A stretch of 64,000 nucleotides of DNA from Sediminibacterium soli (lineage in GTDB: Bacteria; Bacteroidota; Bacteroidia; Chitinophagales; Chitinophagaceae): contig NZ_JAACJR010000006.1 in assembly GCF_009939225.1 (NCBI RefSeq), positions 620,001 to 684,000 of the forward strand, in the 5' to 3' direction. The notes under the pieces were generated by a model. The model saw only the letters and a program-made list of their open reading frames with translations. It had not been told where the DNA came from and searched no databases. Positions 51,531-60,096 of this stretch are shown here, one piece after another. Positions within the stretch are counted from its first letter, which is position 1. Every line of letters begins with the position of its first letter. Made by a program: the position numbers and the translations under genes.

Positions 51531-53459
51531 CTATTTCCTGTTTTCTATTTCTTCAACGATCGCATCTACAAATGCCGATATATCCTGGGCGCCGATATCT
51601 CCCTGGCCCTGGCGGCGCACCGAAACCTTGTTCTCTGTCATTTCCTTTTCGCCCACCACCAGCATATATGGCACTTTCATCAGTTCGGTATCGCGTATTT
51701 TCTTACCGATCTTTTCCTGCCTGTCGTCGATTTCCACCCGAACACCTGCGCGTTTCAGCCGCTTTTCCACCTCCAGCGCATACGCCTGGAACTTGTCACT
51801 GATAGGCAATATCCGTGCCTGAAGCGGCGCCAGCCATACGGGGAATTTGCCCGCATAATGCTCCAGCAGGAAGCCGATAAAACGTTCATGGGTACCCAGC
51901 GGCGCCCGGTGTATGACCAGGGGTATCTCGGCTTCGTTCTCCTTATTGGTGAAGGAAAGACCGAAACTGCGCGGCTGTGCAAAATCCACCTGGTTGGTGG
52001 CCAGCGTAAACTCCCTTCCTATCGCGCTCCATATCTGTACGTCGATCTTGGGACCGTAAAACGCACCCTCTCCTTTTACTTCCACAAAAGGAACCCCTGT
52101 TTCAATGAGTACATTTCTCACCAGTTCCTCGGTCTCCTTCCACAACACGGGTTCGTTGATGTATTTCTGCCCCAGTTTCTCCGGATCGTGCAGTGACAGG
52201 CGCATCACATACTTCTCGATCCCGAAGATCTTGAAATATTTCAGGTACATATCGTTCACCGCCTGGAACTCCTGTTTGAACTGTTCTTTGGAACAATAGA
52301 TATGCGCATCGTTCATGTGCAGGCAGCGCACGCGCATCAGGCCAAACAGTTCACCGCTCTGTTCATACCGGTAACAGGTGCCGTATTCGGCTATCCGGTA
52401 AGGCAGGTCGCGGTAGCTTTTGGGTTCCGCATCGAATATCTTATGGTGATGCGGACAGTTCATTGCCTTGAGGTAGTACTTCTCTCCTTCGAGTTCCATC
52501 GGCGGGTACATACTGTCTGCATAATACGGCAGGTGCCCGCTGGTCAGGTACAGGTTCTCTTTGGCGATATGCGGTGTTACCACGCGCTTGTACCCCGCGG
52601 CCTGTTCTGTTTCCTTTGCCAGTTTCTCCAGTTCTTCGATGATCACGGTGCCGTTCGGCATCCAGAGTATCAGTCCCTGGCCGATATCATCGTTCATGGT
52701 ATAGATACCCAGTTCTTTGCCCAGTTTGCGGTGATCGCGTTTCTTCGCTTCCTCCAGCATCACCAGGTATTCGTCCAGTTCTTTCTGGTTGGGGAAGGTG
52801 ATGCCGTATACACGGGTAAGCATTTTGTTTTTCTCATCGCCTTTCCAGTAAGCACCCGCAATACCTGTCAGCCGGATGGCCTTGATAAAACCGGTGTTGG
52901 GAATATGCGGTCCGCGGCACAGATCGGTAAACCCGCCCTGGCTGTAAAAGGTGATGCTGCCGTCTTCGAGGTTTTGCAGCAGGTCTATCTTGTACTGGTC
53001 GCCTTTGTCGTTAAAATACTGTAACGCATCCGACTTGGTTATTTCCCGGCGGTTATACGGATTGGCCTGTTTGGCCAGATCGTTCATTCTTTTTTCCAGT
53101 TCCCGCAGGTCCTCCTCGGTCATCTTACGATCGCCCAGGTCCATATCGTAATAAAATCCTTTGTCGATGGCAGGTCCAACCCAGAACTTCACCCCGGGAA
53201 ACAGCGCTTCCACCGCCTCCGCCATCAGGTGGGCGGATGAATGCCAGAACGTGCTTTGTCCCTCGGTATCCGTCCAGGTAAGCAACTGCAGGGCAGCGTC
53301 CTGGTTGATGGGGCGTGTGGCATCCCATACTTCTCCGTTTACTTTGGCCGCCAGCACTTTTTTGGCCAGGCCTTCGCTGATCGATTTGGCGATGCCCAGT
53401 GCGGTCGTCCCATTCTCATACTGCCTTACGGCTCCATCCGGAAAACTGATATTGATCAT
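51531..53459 (-). CDS. thrS: Threonyl-tRNA synthetase
   Basis: 642 aa, normal. N-terminal TGS-like domain, TFWHSSAHLMAEAVEALFPG (editing-domain HxxxH), YLKAMNCPHHHKIF near 340 with the catalytic-zinc Cys, EYGTCYRYEQSGELFGLMRVR motif 2, VDFAQPRSFGLSFTNKENEAEIPLVIHRAPLGTHERFIGFLLEH motif 3, and an anticodon-binding C-terminus. First gene of the thrS-infC-rpmI-rplT group. Confidence 0.97.
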   Translation of the reverse strand: MINISFPDGAVRQYENGTTALGIAKSISEGLAKKVLAAKVNGEVWDATRPINQDAALQLLTWTDTEGQSTFWHSSAHLMAEAVEALFPGVKFWVGPAIDKGFYYDMDLGDRKMTEEDLRELEKRMNDLAKQANPYNRREITKSDALQYFNDKGDQYKIDLLQNLEDGSITFYSQGGFTDLCRGPHIPNTGFIKAIRLTGIAGAYWKGDEKNKMLTRVYGITFPNQKELDEYLVMLEEAKKRDHRKLGKELGIYTMNDDIGQGLILWMPNGTVIIEELEKLAKETEQAAGYKRVVTPHIAKENLYLTSGHLPYYADSMYPPMELEGEKYYLKAMNCPHHHKIFDAEPKSYRDLPYRIAEYGTCYRYEQSGELFGLMRVRCLHMNDAHIYCSKEQFKQEFQAVNDMYLKYFKIFGIEKYVMRLSLHDPEKLGQKYINEPVLWKETEELVRNVLIETGVPFVEVKGEGAFYGPKIDVQIWSAIGREFTLATNQVDFAQPRSFGLSFTNKENEAEIPLVIHRAPLGTHERFIGFLLEHYAGKFPVWLAPLQARILPISDKFQAYALEVEKRLKRAGVRVEIDDRQEKIGKKIRDTELMKVPYMLVVGEKEMTENKVSVRRQGQGDIGAQDISAFVDAIVEEIENRK

Positions 53460-53492
53460 TGTTGCTGTTGAATCGTCTTTTTACAAGGAATG

Positions 53493-53500
53493 CAAAGGTA
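53493..53500 (-). promoter_or_regulatory. -7 promoter box TACCTTTG of thrS
   Basis: Exact TAnnTTTG on the minus strand, 33 bases before the ATG. Confidence 0.6.
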
Positions 53501-53514
53501 GGGGACAAATGGCA

Positions 53515-53629
53515 ATTGGCGATTGCCGATTGGGGATGGCCGATTGCCGATGGATTGCGGATTAGCGCGCTGCTGGCAGCGCGCGAACTTCCAAATCAAT
53601 CGGCAATCGGCCATCCCCCATTCGCCAAT
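53515..53629. repeat. Intergenic mirror repeat, 'ggcaatcggc' words, with a GC-rich core
   Basis: Left arm TTGGGGATGGCCGATTGCCGA (about 53530-53550) pairs with the arm at about 53600-53619 with one mismatch; the centre GCGCGCTGC-tg-GCAGCGCGC (53566-53585) is itself a perfect hairpin. It lies between divergent genes, unlike most members. Confidence 0.8.
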
Positions 53630-53673
53630 CCATTATTAACGGTTCTTTACCAGCAGTTACTATATTGCGCCCT

Positions 53674-53681
53674 TAGTTTTG
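53674..53681 (+). promoter_or_regulatory. -7 promoter box TAGTTTTG of the secreted protein gene
   Basis: Exact TAnnTTTG, four bases before the ATG at 53686, so the mRNA should be leaderless or nearly so. Confidence 0.6.
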
Positions 53682-53685
53682 TGAC

Positions 53686-54840
53686 ATGAGATTGAGTTTT
53701 ACGATTTTTTCTCTTTTATTGTTGGCTGGCACGGCAGATGCGCAAAAGATCACGGGCATCTGGAGGGGGTATTTTACATCGAGCCCCATCATCAAAGATG
53801 GTCTGGGGGAAGAAAGGTATAAATACGAAGTACAGATCGAGCAGAAATCGAACAACGGTATTGCGGGCGTTACCTATTCCTATAAAACCACCGTTTTTTA
53901 CGGTAAAGCCGAACTGACCGGCATTCTTACCCTGCCCGCCAAAACCCTGATTCTCCGCGAAACAAAACTGGTTGACCTCAAGATCGGCGATAAAAGCGAA
54001 CCCTGCCTGATGACCTGCTACCTGGATTATACCCGGATCGGCAAGCTCGAGGTGCTGGAGGGTACCTTTATTTCCACCAACATGAAAGACAAAAGAGATT
54101 GCGGCAGTGGAAAAGTGTACTTGGAGAAAGTGACCGAATCGGATTTTCAGAAAGAGGATTTTCTGGTAAAGAAAACGGATAAGCCGGCTGCGAACAACAA
54201 AACAGCCCAGGCAACGAACAAGCCACCTGCACAAAAAACGCCTCCGCAGGCCGGGACCAGAACCGGTATGGCAAAGCTTGCGCCAAAGCCACCTGCAGCC
54301 AGTCCGAAAGTTTCCACGAATGCCGGCAATGCAAAAGGCAATGTGGCACCGAACAGCCGGCAACCCGAAAAGACCATTGAACAACCCGCTATTGTAACCG
54401 TACCCAAAACGCCATCACCCGGTATTACACAGCAGACGGAGAATATCCCGAAAAAGTTCCCTACACCAAAAGCCCTGATCGAAAGGGAAAACAACCTGGT
54501 AAAGACAATCAACGTGTACGATCCATATGTTACGGTGGAGTTGTATGATAACGGAACCATCGATAACGATACGGTAACCGTATACCATAATAACCAGCTG
54601 GCCATCTCCAAAGCCAGGCTCAGCTATTCCCCGCTTTCGGTAAAACTGCACTGCTCGGAGGAAGATGCGCGGCATGAATTTGTCATGGTGGCGGAGAACC
54701 TGGGCGAATTTCCGCCCAATACCGCCATTATGGTGATCAAGGTGGGAAAAGACAGGTTTGTTGCGCGCCACGAGATCACCCTGTCCGCCAACGAACAACG
54801 CAATGCCAAAGTGATCATCAATTATATCCCCAAACAGTAA
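53686..54840 (+). CDS. Exported hypothetical protein with Pro/Ala-rich linker
   Basis: 384 aa. Signal peptide (GTADAQ), an N-terminal beta-rich domain (about 22-155: ITGIWRGYFTSS, YKYEVQIEQ, CLMTCYLDYT), a Lys/Pro/Ala/Thr-rich linker (about 160-255), and a C-terminal beta domain (about 265-384: NNLVKTINVYDPYVTVELYDNGTIDNDTVTVYHNN, typical of a Bacteroidota beta-fold). The C-terminal part looks like the domain found in several secreted proteins of this phylum. Function unknown. No neighbour in the same orientation. Confidence 0.75.
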   Translation: MRLSFTIFSLLLLAGTADAQKITGIWRGYFTSSPIIKDGLGEERYKYEVQIEQKSNNGIAGVTYSYKTTVFYGKAELTGILTLPAKTLILRETKLVDLKIGDKSEPCLMTCYLDYTRIGKLEVLEGTFISTNMKDKRDCGSGKVYLEKVTESDFQKEDFLVKKTDKPAANNKTAQATNKPPAQKTPPQAGTRTGMAKLAPKPPAASPKVSTNAGNAKGNVAPNSRQPEKTIEQPAIVTVPKTPSPGITQQTENIPKKFPTPKALIERENNLVKTINVYDPYVTVELYDNGTIDNDTVTVYHNNQLAISKARLSYSPLSVKLHCSEEDARHEFVMVAENLGEFPPNTAIMVIKVGKDRFVARHEITLSANEQRNAKVIINYIPKQ

Positions 54841-54908
54841 AGAAACGCAAGCCTGTACTGGCGGATTGATACAAGCCCCATCACCGTTTGCCGCAGGCAT
54901 CGCCACCG

Positions 54909-57266
54909 CTACAACCTGATATTCCAGGTAACCGACGGTATAACCGGGAACAGCGAAACCTGTTTGGCGGTAACTTTCACCGTACCCGTGTTATCAGCGA
55001 TCTCCTGGTCGTAATAGATAAAATAAGGGTTCAGACGGCTATAGAGATTGTAGATACTGAACACCCAGCTGCTGGTAAACTTCCTCGGTTTCTTAGGCTG
55101 GGGCGTATAGGTGGCCGATATATCCATGCGGTGATAGGCACTCATACGATAGGCGTTGATATTGCTGTATTCCTGCGTAAGCACCCCTCCCACCATATAG
55201 AACCGTTCGGGCAACGAAGTGGCATTGCCCGTGCCATAGATAAATATTCCCGACACTTTCCATTTGGGGCTGATCTCATAACTGCTCACCACCGACAGAT
55301 CGTGCCTGCGGTCGTAGCGGCTGGGGTATTGCCGGCCATTGTTCAGATCCGGAAACCGGCGCCATGTCCAGCTAAGCGTGTACCCAATCCAGCCGGTCCA
55401 CCGGCCTTTTACTTTGTTCACAAAAAATTCGGCGCCATAGCTCCATCCTTTTCCGAATACAAATTCTTCTTCCGGATCTTTCAGAGAGGGCGTGTACCCT
55501 TCCCGGTACTCTATCTGGTTCTCCATGGTTTTGTAATACGCTTCCACAGAGGTTTCAAACATGCCTTCGTTAAAATTCCGGAAATAGCCCACCGCGTACT
55601 GCCATCCTATCTGCGGTTTTACGCGCAGGGTACTCGGCACCCACAGATCGGTAGGCAGGGTTGTGCCTGCATTGGTCACAAGGTGTATATACTGCAGGTT
55701 GCGTGTAACGGCCGCCTTGATGGATGCCCGATCGCTGATGGCATACCGCAGGGTGGCCCGGGGCTCAAACCCGCCGTAGGCTTTTACGGTCTGCCCGCTG
55801 CCATACACGGTGCTGTCGGTTTTGTTACCGCTTGCATCACGCAGGTAATTGGTATACCGGCCCACCTGCTGAAACACACTGTAACGGATACCTGCATGCA
55901 GTTTCCATTTAGGGCCCAGCTCCCAATCGTCCTGCAGGTACACCGCGTATTCGTTGGCGTATTTCTTCGTCGCATTGTTGGGTCTGAACACGGTACTGTC
56001 CTGTCTTCCGCTTAACACATTGGGCAGAAAAGTATGATAGGTGTACTGGAAGCCGAACCGCAGTTTGTGTTCGGGGGCGGGATAAAAATCAATATCTGTT
56101 TTGGCGTTCAGGTCGCGGATACCCGACGACAGATTCAACCTGAAATCGTTGCGTTTGCCGTCGAGGGAGAACTGGTAATCGTTATAGACCAGTGTGGTAT
56201 TGGCAAACAGTTTTTTGTTGAAGATATGGTTCCAGCGGAATGTGGCGGTGGTATTGCCCCAGGGTATTTCGGTATTGAAAGAGCGCTTGCTGTTGTTGAA
56301 ATTGAATTTGTCGCGACCAAAATAACCGCTCAGGTAAATACGGTCCTTTTCTGAGAACTGGTAATTCACTTTTGCGTTCAGGTCGTAGAAATAATAACCG
56401 GAGCCGTAGTATTCGCTGGTTTTTTTGATGAAAGGCTTTACCAGCGCGTCCACATATGTCCGGCGGGCCGAGATCATATAGGATGCCTTGTTTTTTTTCA
56501 AAGGTCCCTGTATGGAAAAACGCGAAGCGATCAGCCCGATACCGGCGTCTATCTGTGTTTTATGCTGGTTGCCTTCTTTCATGGCGATATCCACCACAGA
56601 CGAAAGTCTTCCCCCGTATTGCGAAGGCATACCGCCTTTAATCAGGGTTACGTTCTTGATGGCGTCCGAATTAAATATTGAAAAGAAACCAAACAGGTGC
56701 CCGGTATTGTATACCACGGCATCATCGAGCAGGATCAGGTTTTGATCGGGTCCGCCGCCCCTGACATAAAAACCGGCATTCCCCTCTCCGGCATTCCGCA
56801 CACCGGGCAGTAACTGCAGTGTCTTCAGCACATCCACTTCTCCCAGGAAGGCAGGTAATGCTTTTGCGGTGGCCACACTCAGTTCAAACTTACCCATCTG
56901 GGCGGTTTTCACATTGTTGTCGCGTTTCCGGCCTATAACGGTTACGTTATTGATCAGCGCAGAAGCGGGGGAAAGCAATATGTTATCCTGTATGCTGCCA
57001 TTCAGCGCCAGCGGTATCTCCCTGGAAACATAGCCGACAAAAGAACAGGTAATGGTATAATTTCCCTTGGGCAGGGTGATAGAGAAAAAGCCGTACTGGT
57101 TGGTGGTAATGCCTTTTTCGGCCGACTGCACCCTCAGCGTGGCGCCGATCAGTGTTTCGCCCGACAGCGAATCCTTCACATACCCGTTGAATGTGAATTT
57201 CTCCTGCGCAGCGCAGGTCAGGTATCCCAGTAACAGCAGGCAGCAGATGCCGTATTTTCTCCTCAT
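54909..57266 (-). CDS. TonB-dependent receptor with carboxypeptidase-regulatory-like N-domain
   Basis: 785 aa. Signal peptide, CarboxypepD_reg-like domain (about 20-100, FNGYVKDSLSGETLIGATLRV), plug (VRNAGEGNAGFYVRGGGPDQNLILLDDAVVYN near 160-190), then a beta-barrel. Start at 57266. The DUF3347 gene ends 29 bases upstream on the same strand, so they are probably cotranscribed. Substrate is inferred only from this partner. Confidence 0.92.
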   Translation of the reverse strand: MRRKYGICCLLLLGYLTCAAQEKFTFNGYVKDSLSGETLIGATLRVQSAEKGITTNQYGFFSITLPKGNYTITCSFVGYVSREIPLALNGSIQDNILLSPASALINNVTVIGRKRDNNVKTAQMGKFELSVATAKALPAFLGEVDVLKTLQLLPGVRNAGEGNAGFYVRGGGPDQNLILLDDAVVYNTGHLFGFFSIFNSDAIKNVTLIKGGMPSQYGGRLSSVVDIAMKEGNQHKTQIDAGIGLIASRFSIQGPLKKNKASYMISARRTYVDALVKPFIKKTSEYYGSGYYFYDLNAKVNYQFSEKDRIYLSGYFGRDKFNFNNSKRSFNTEIPWGNTTATFRWNHIFNKKLFANTTLVYNDYQFSLDGKRNDFRLNLSSGIRDLNAKTDIDFYPAPEHKLRFGFQYTYHTFLPNVLSGRQDSTVFRPNNATKKYANEYAVYLQDDWELGPKWKLHAGIRYSVFQQVGRYTNYLRDASGNKTDSTVYGSGQTVKAYGGFEPRATLRYAISDRASIKAAVTRNLQYIHLVTNAGTTLPTDLWVPSTLRVKPQIGWQYAVGYFRNFNEGMFETSVEAYYKTMENQIEYREGYTPSLKDPEEEFVFGKGWSYGAEFFVNKVKGRWTGWIGYTLSWTWRRFPDLNNGRQYPSRYDRRHDLSVVSSYEISPKWKVSGIFIYGTGNATSLPERFYMVGGVLTQEYSNINAYRMSAYHRMDISATYTPQPKKPRKFTSSWVFSIYNLYSRLNPYFIYYDQEIADNTGTVKVTAKQVSLFPVIPSVTWNIRL

Positions 57267-57295
57267 AAGAATTGCCTTATCAATATAACAACGCC

Positions 57296-57889
57296 TTATT
57301 GTTTTGGTCTGAAATCGATGGAATCTTTTATCTCGCCGCATTCCGGCATTTTCTTCGGGATATAGGGATTACGAACCGCGGGCGAACTGCTGAGCCAGGC
57401 GGCTCCCTGGTCGTTGAACGCCATCGGACAGTACTGCTGGTACACCACCGCCCTGTCATACTGCACCAGGCGCACCAGATCGTACAGCTGGTCGCTCACC
57501 ATCTGAAAAGATTTTCTTTTTGCCTCCAGACCGGTTTCCCCGGCCAGTCCTTTCAGCTCGGCCACAACCACTTCTGTATATATCACCGCATTTGCCAGCA
57601 GCGCAGAATCCGCCCCGAGCTCGGTCAGCTGCAGACTGTCGGCAGCGGCCATCAGGGTATAGCCCAGCCTGTTCAGCGTGGTATCGCTGTCTTCGGACAC
57701 AAACCCTTCTTTCAATGCATAATAATCGGACAGTAATTTACCGAACGAACGGTTAAACGCCTCCGACCGGGCGCTTTTCCCATTGGCTGCCGGCACCGCG
57801 GTACCCGAGGGTTGCCGGTTCCGGCTGTTACAGGCGGCGGCCATAAGCAGTACCGCACCAAGAGCGAGGTATATGTTTTTGCAAGACAT
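57296..57889 (-). CDS. DUF3347 lipoprotein
   Basis: 197 aa. Lipobox LLMAAACNS, then the DUF3347 fold (all-helical): FGKLLSDYYALKEGFVSED near residue 48, and QYCPMAFNDQGAAWLSSS with NPYIPKKMPECGEIKDSI near the C-terminus, the CPM...MxxCG pair. DUF3347 occurs with metal-efflux adaptors in this phylum. Start MSCKN is fixed by a TACCTTTG box seven bases upstream. Adjacent to the TonB receptor gene downstream. Confidence 0.88.
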   Translation of the reverse strand: MSCKNIYLALGAVLLMAAACNSRNRQPSGTAVPAANGKSARSEAFNRSFGKLLSDYYALKEGFVSEDSDTTLNRLGYTLMAAADSLQLTELGADSALLANAVIYTEVVVAELKGLAGETGLEAKRKSFQMVSDQLYDLVRLVQYDRAVVYQQYCPMAFNDQGAAWLSSSPAVRNPYIPKKMPECGEIKDSIDFRPKQ

Positions 57890-57896
57890 TTCCAAA

Positions 57897-57942
57897 CAAA
57901 GGTAACCGCAAATTGAATTGACGCTGTTTGCCTTTACCTTTG
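57897..57942. promoter_or_regulatory. Divergent promoter pair, DUF3347 and ABC-F
   Basis: Minus-strand TACCTTTG at 57897-57904 serves the DUF3347 gene; plus-strand TACCTTTG at 57935-57942, with a TTG 19 bases upstream, serves the ABC-F gene. The boxes face outward. Confidence 0.65.
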
Positions 57943-57965
57943 CGGCCTTAAATACCTCTTAAGAG

Positions 57966-59921
57966 ATGCTGATCGGATTACAGAACCTGACTTTTGAATT
58001 TGGCGCAAGGGCCATCGTGGAAGACGCCACATGGCATATACAACCCGGCGACCGCGTTGGCCTGGTGGGGTATAACGGCACCGGAAAATCAACCATACTG
58101 AAGGTACTGGTGGGCGAATACCTGCCTTCGAAAGGTTCTGTGGAGAAAAGCAAGGATACCACCATCGGTTACCTGCACCAGGACCTGCTGAGCTTCGACA
58201 CCAGCGAAAGCATCACCGAAGTGGCGTTAAGCGCATTTGAGAGAGTGAGGCGGCTGGAAAAAGAGATCGAGCAGCTGGGCATGGAACTGGAAAAAAATCC
58301 GGAGGATGAAGCTTTGCTGCTGAAATACACAGACAGTCTTCATGAGATGGATGTGCTTGACGGGTACAATATCCATCACAAAGCGGAAGAAGTATTGCAT
58401 GGTCTTGGCTTTGGCAACGAAGACCTGGCCCGACCCTACCAGGAGTTCAGCGGCGGCTGGCGGATGCGGGTGCTGCTGGCAAAAATGATCCTGCAGCAAC
58501 CGGATGTATTGCTGCTGGATGAACCTACCAACCACCTCGACCTTCCTTCTATCGAATGGCTGGAGAAATACCTGGTGCATTACCAGGGAAGTGTGGTGAT
58601 CGTAAGCCACGATAAATTTTTCCTGAACCGGATGGTCAACAAGATCGTGGAAGTGTACCAGCAGCAACTGCATATCTACAGTGGCAATTATGAATACTAT
58701 GAAACGGAAAAGCTGATCCGGATAGAAATGCAGCAGAAAGCTTACGAGAACCAGCAGGATTATATACGGCAGCAGGAACGTTTTATCGAACGCTTCAAGG
58801 CCAAGGCCAGCAAAGCGGCCCAGGCGCAGAGTGTGCAGAAACGGCTCGATAAACTGGATAAGATCGAAGACGCCAAACTGGAGCGCCCCGATTTACGCAT
58901 CAATTTTCAGCTGGAAAAAATTCCGGGTAAGATACTGGCCTCACTGAAACATGTCAGCAAGCATTTTGGCGAACTGACCATTGTTGAAAACACCACCGCA
59001 GAAATTGACCGCGGAGACAAGATCGCGCTGATCGGCGCCAACGGAAAAGGTAAATCAACGGTGCTGCGTATGATCGCGGGCACCGAACCGTTCGAAGGCG
59101 AGCGTGTATGGGGACATAATGTGGAAGAGAGTTTTTATGCACAGCACCAGCTGGAAGCACTTACACTGAGCAATACCATCCTGGAAGAAATGCAGCAATG
59201 CGGCAGTAAAAAAACGGATGTGGAACTGCGGATGCTGCTGGGATCCTTTCTTTTCAGCGGCGATGATGTAGAAAAGAAAATCCGGGTACTGAGCGGTGGC
59301 GAAAAAGCGAGGGTGGCGCTGGCAAAAACCATTGTAAGCAAGGCGAACTTCCTGATGCTCGACGAACCCACCAACCACCTCGATATGCATTCGGTGGAAC
59401 TGCTTGCGGAAGCCCTGAATAAATACGAAGGCAGTTATATCCTGGTAAGCCATGACCGTTATTTTATTTCAAAAACGGCCAATAAGATATGGGAGATCGT
59501 TGATCACCAGATCAAGGAATTCAAAGGCAGCTACCAGGAATGGGTGGAATGGAACGAACGCATGGCGAAGATCGAAGCGGAGAAACAGAAAAACACGGGC
59601 GCCAATAAACCCGCACCGCAGCCGGCGGCAGTTGCTCCTCAGGATCCCAAACCCGCAGCCGTATCGATCAACAAGGAATTACAGAAGGAACTCCAGAAAG
59701 AACAGCGCAGGCTTGAGAAACTGGAAGCCGATCTGAACAAGGCAAAAGAGGCTGAACAAAAACTCGAAGCCGCTCTGGGCGACCCTGCCAACTATGCCGA
59801 TCATTCCAGATTTGCCACCATCGAATCCGATTACAAAAAAGCCAGGTCCCAGCGCGAAAATCTCAACAAACAATACGAAGAGACATTTGAGAAAGTGATG
59901 GAGCTGGAAGGGAAAATGTAA
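57966..59921 (+). CDS. ABC-F family ATP-binding protein
   Basis: 651 aa with two ABC domains and no membrane segments. Walker A VGYNGTGKSTIL and signature FSGGWRMRV, Walker B VLLLDEPTNHLDL in the first; GANGKGKSTVLRM, LSGGEKARVAL and MLDEPTNHLDM in the second. A coiled-coil C-terminus (about 545-651, ELQKEQRRLEKLEADLNK) resembles Uup. ABC-F proteins act on ribosomes, relieving stalls or giving antibiotic resistance; which applies is not known. Confidence 0.94.
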   Translation: MLIGLQNLTFEFGARAIVEDATWHIQPGDRVGLVGYNGTGKSTILKVLVGEYLPSKGSVEKSKDTTIGYLHQDLLSFDTSESITEVALSAFERVRRLEKEIEQLGMELEKNPEDEALLLKYTDSLHEMDVLDGYNIHHKAEEVLHGLGFGNEDLARPYQEFSGGWRMRVLLAKMILQQPDVLLLDEPTNHLDLPSIEWLEKYLVHYQGSVVIVSHDKFFLNRMVNKIVEVYQQQLHIYSGNYEYYETEKLIRIEMQQKAYENQQDYIRQQERFIERFKAKASKAAQAQSVQKRLDKLDKIEDAKLERPDLRINFQLEKIPGKILASLKHVSKHFGELTIVENTTAEIDRGDKIALIGANGKGKSTVLRMIAGTEPFEGERVWGHNVEESFYAQHQLEALTLSNTILEEMQQCGSKKTDVELRMLLGSFLFSGDDVEKKIRVLSGGEKARVALAKTIVSKANFLMLDEPTNHLDMHSVELLAEALNKYEGSYILVSHDRYFISKTANKIWEIVDHQIKEFKGSYQEWVEWNERMAKIEAEKQKNTGANKPAPQPAAVAPQDPKPAAVSINKELQKELQKEQRRLEKLEADLNKAKEAEQKLEAALGDPANYADHSRFATIESDYKKARSQRENLNKQYEETFEKVMELEGKM

Positions 59922-59923
59922 CG

Positions 59924-60090
59924 CGTGAGACGTCAATCGTGAGTTATCGTGAGTTGGCGTGAGTGAATTCGGCGTTGCTGTAAGCTGAAGTTTTTGAAAA
60001 CCCAAAAACAACCTGACACATCCTGGTCTGGACTGCCAGCCTGACTTCCACACATTAACTCACGCCAACTCACGATAACTCACGTCTCAC
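59924..60090. repeat. Intergenic mirror repeat with 27-bp perfect arms, 'cgtgagtt' words
   Basis: Arms 59938-59964 and 60058-60084 are perfect 27-mers built from near-tandem 10-base words (nncgtgagtt). Outer gtgaga (59924-59930) matches tctcac (60085-60090). Lies between the convergent ABC-F and hutG genes; the ~90-base centre is unique. Confidence 0.9.
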
Positions 60091-60096
60091 CTCCCC

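Noticed and set aside
6789-60090. Mirror repeats as insertion sequences or MITEs
   Set aside because: Arms differ between sites, no target-site duplications or transposase genes were seen, and sequences are word-like rather than copies of one element.
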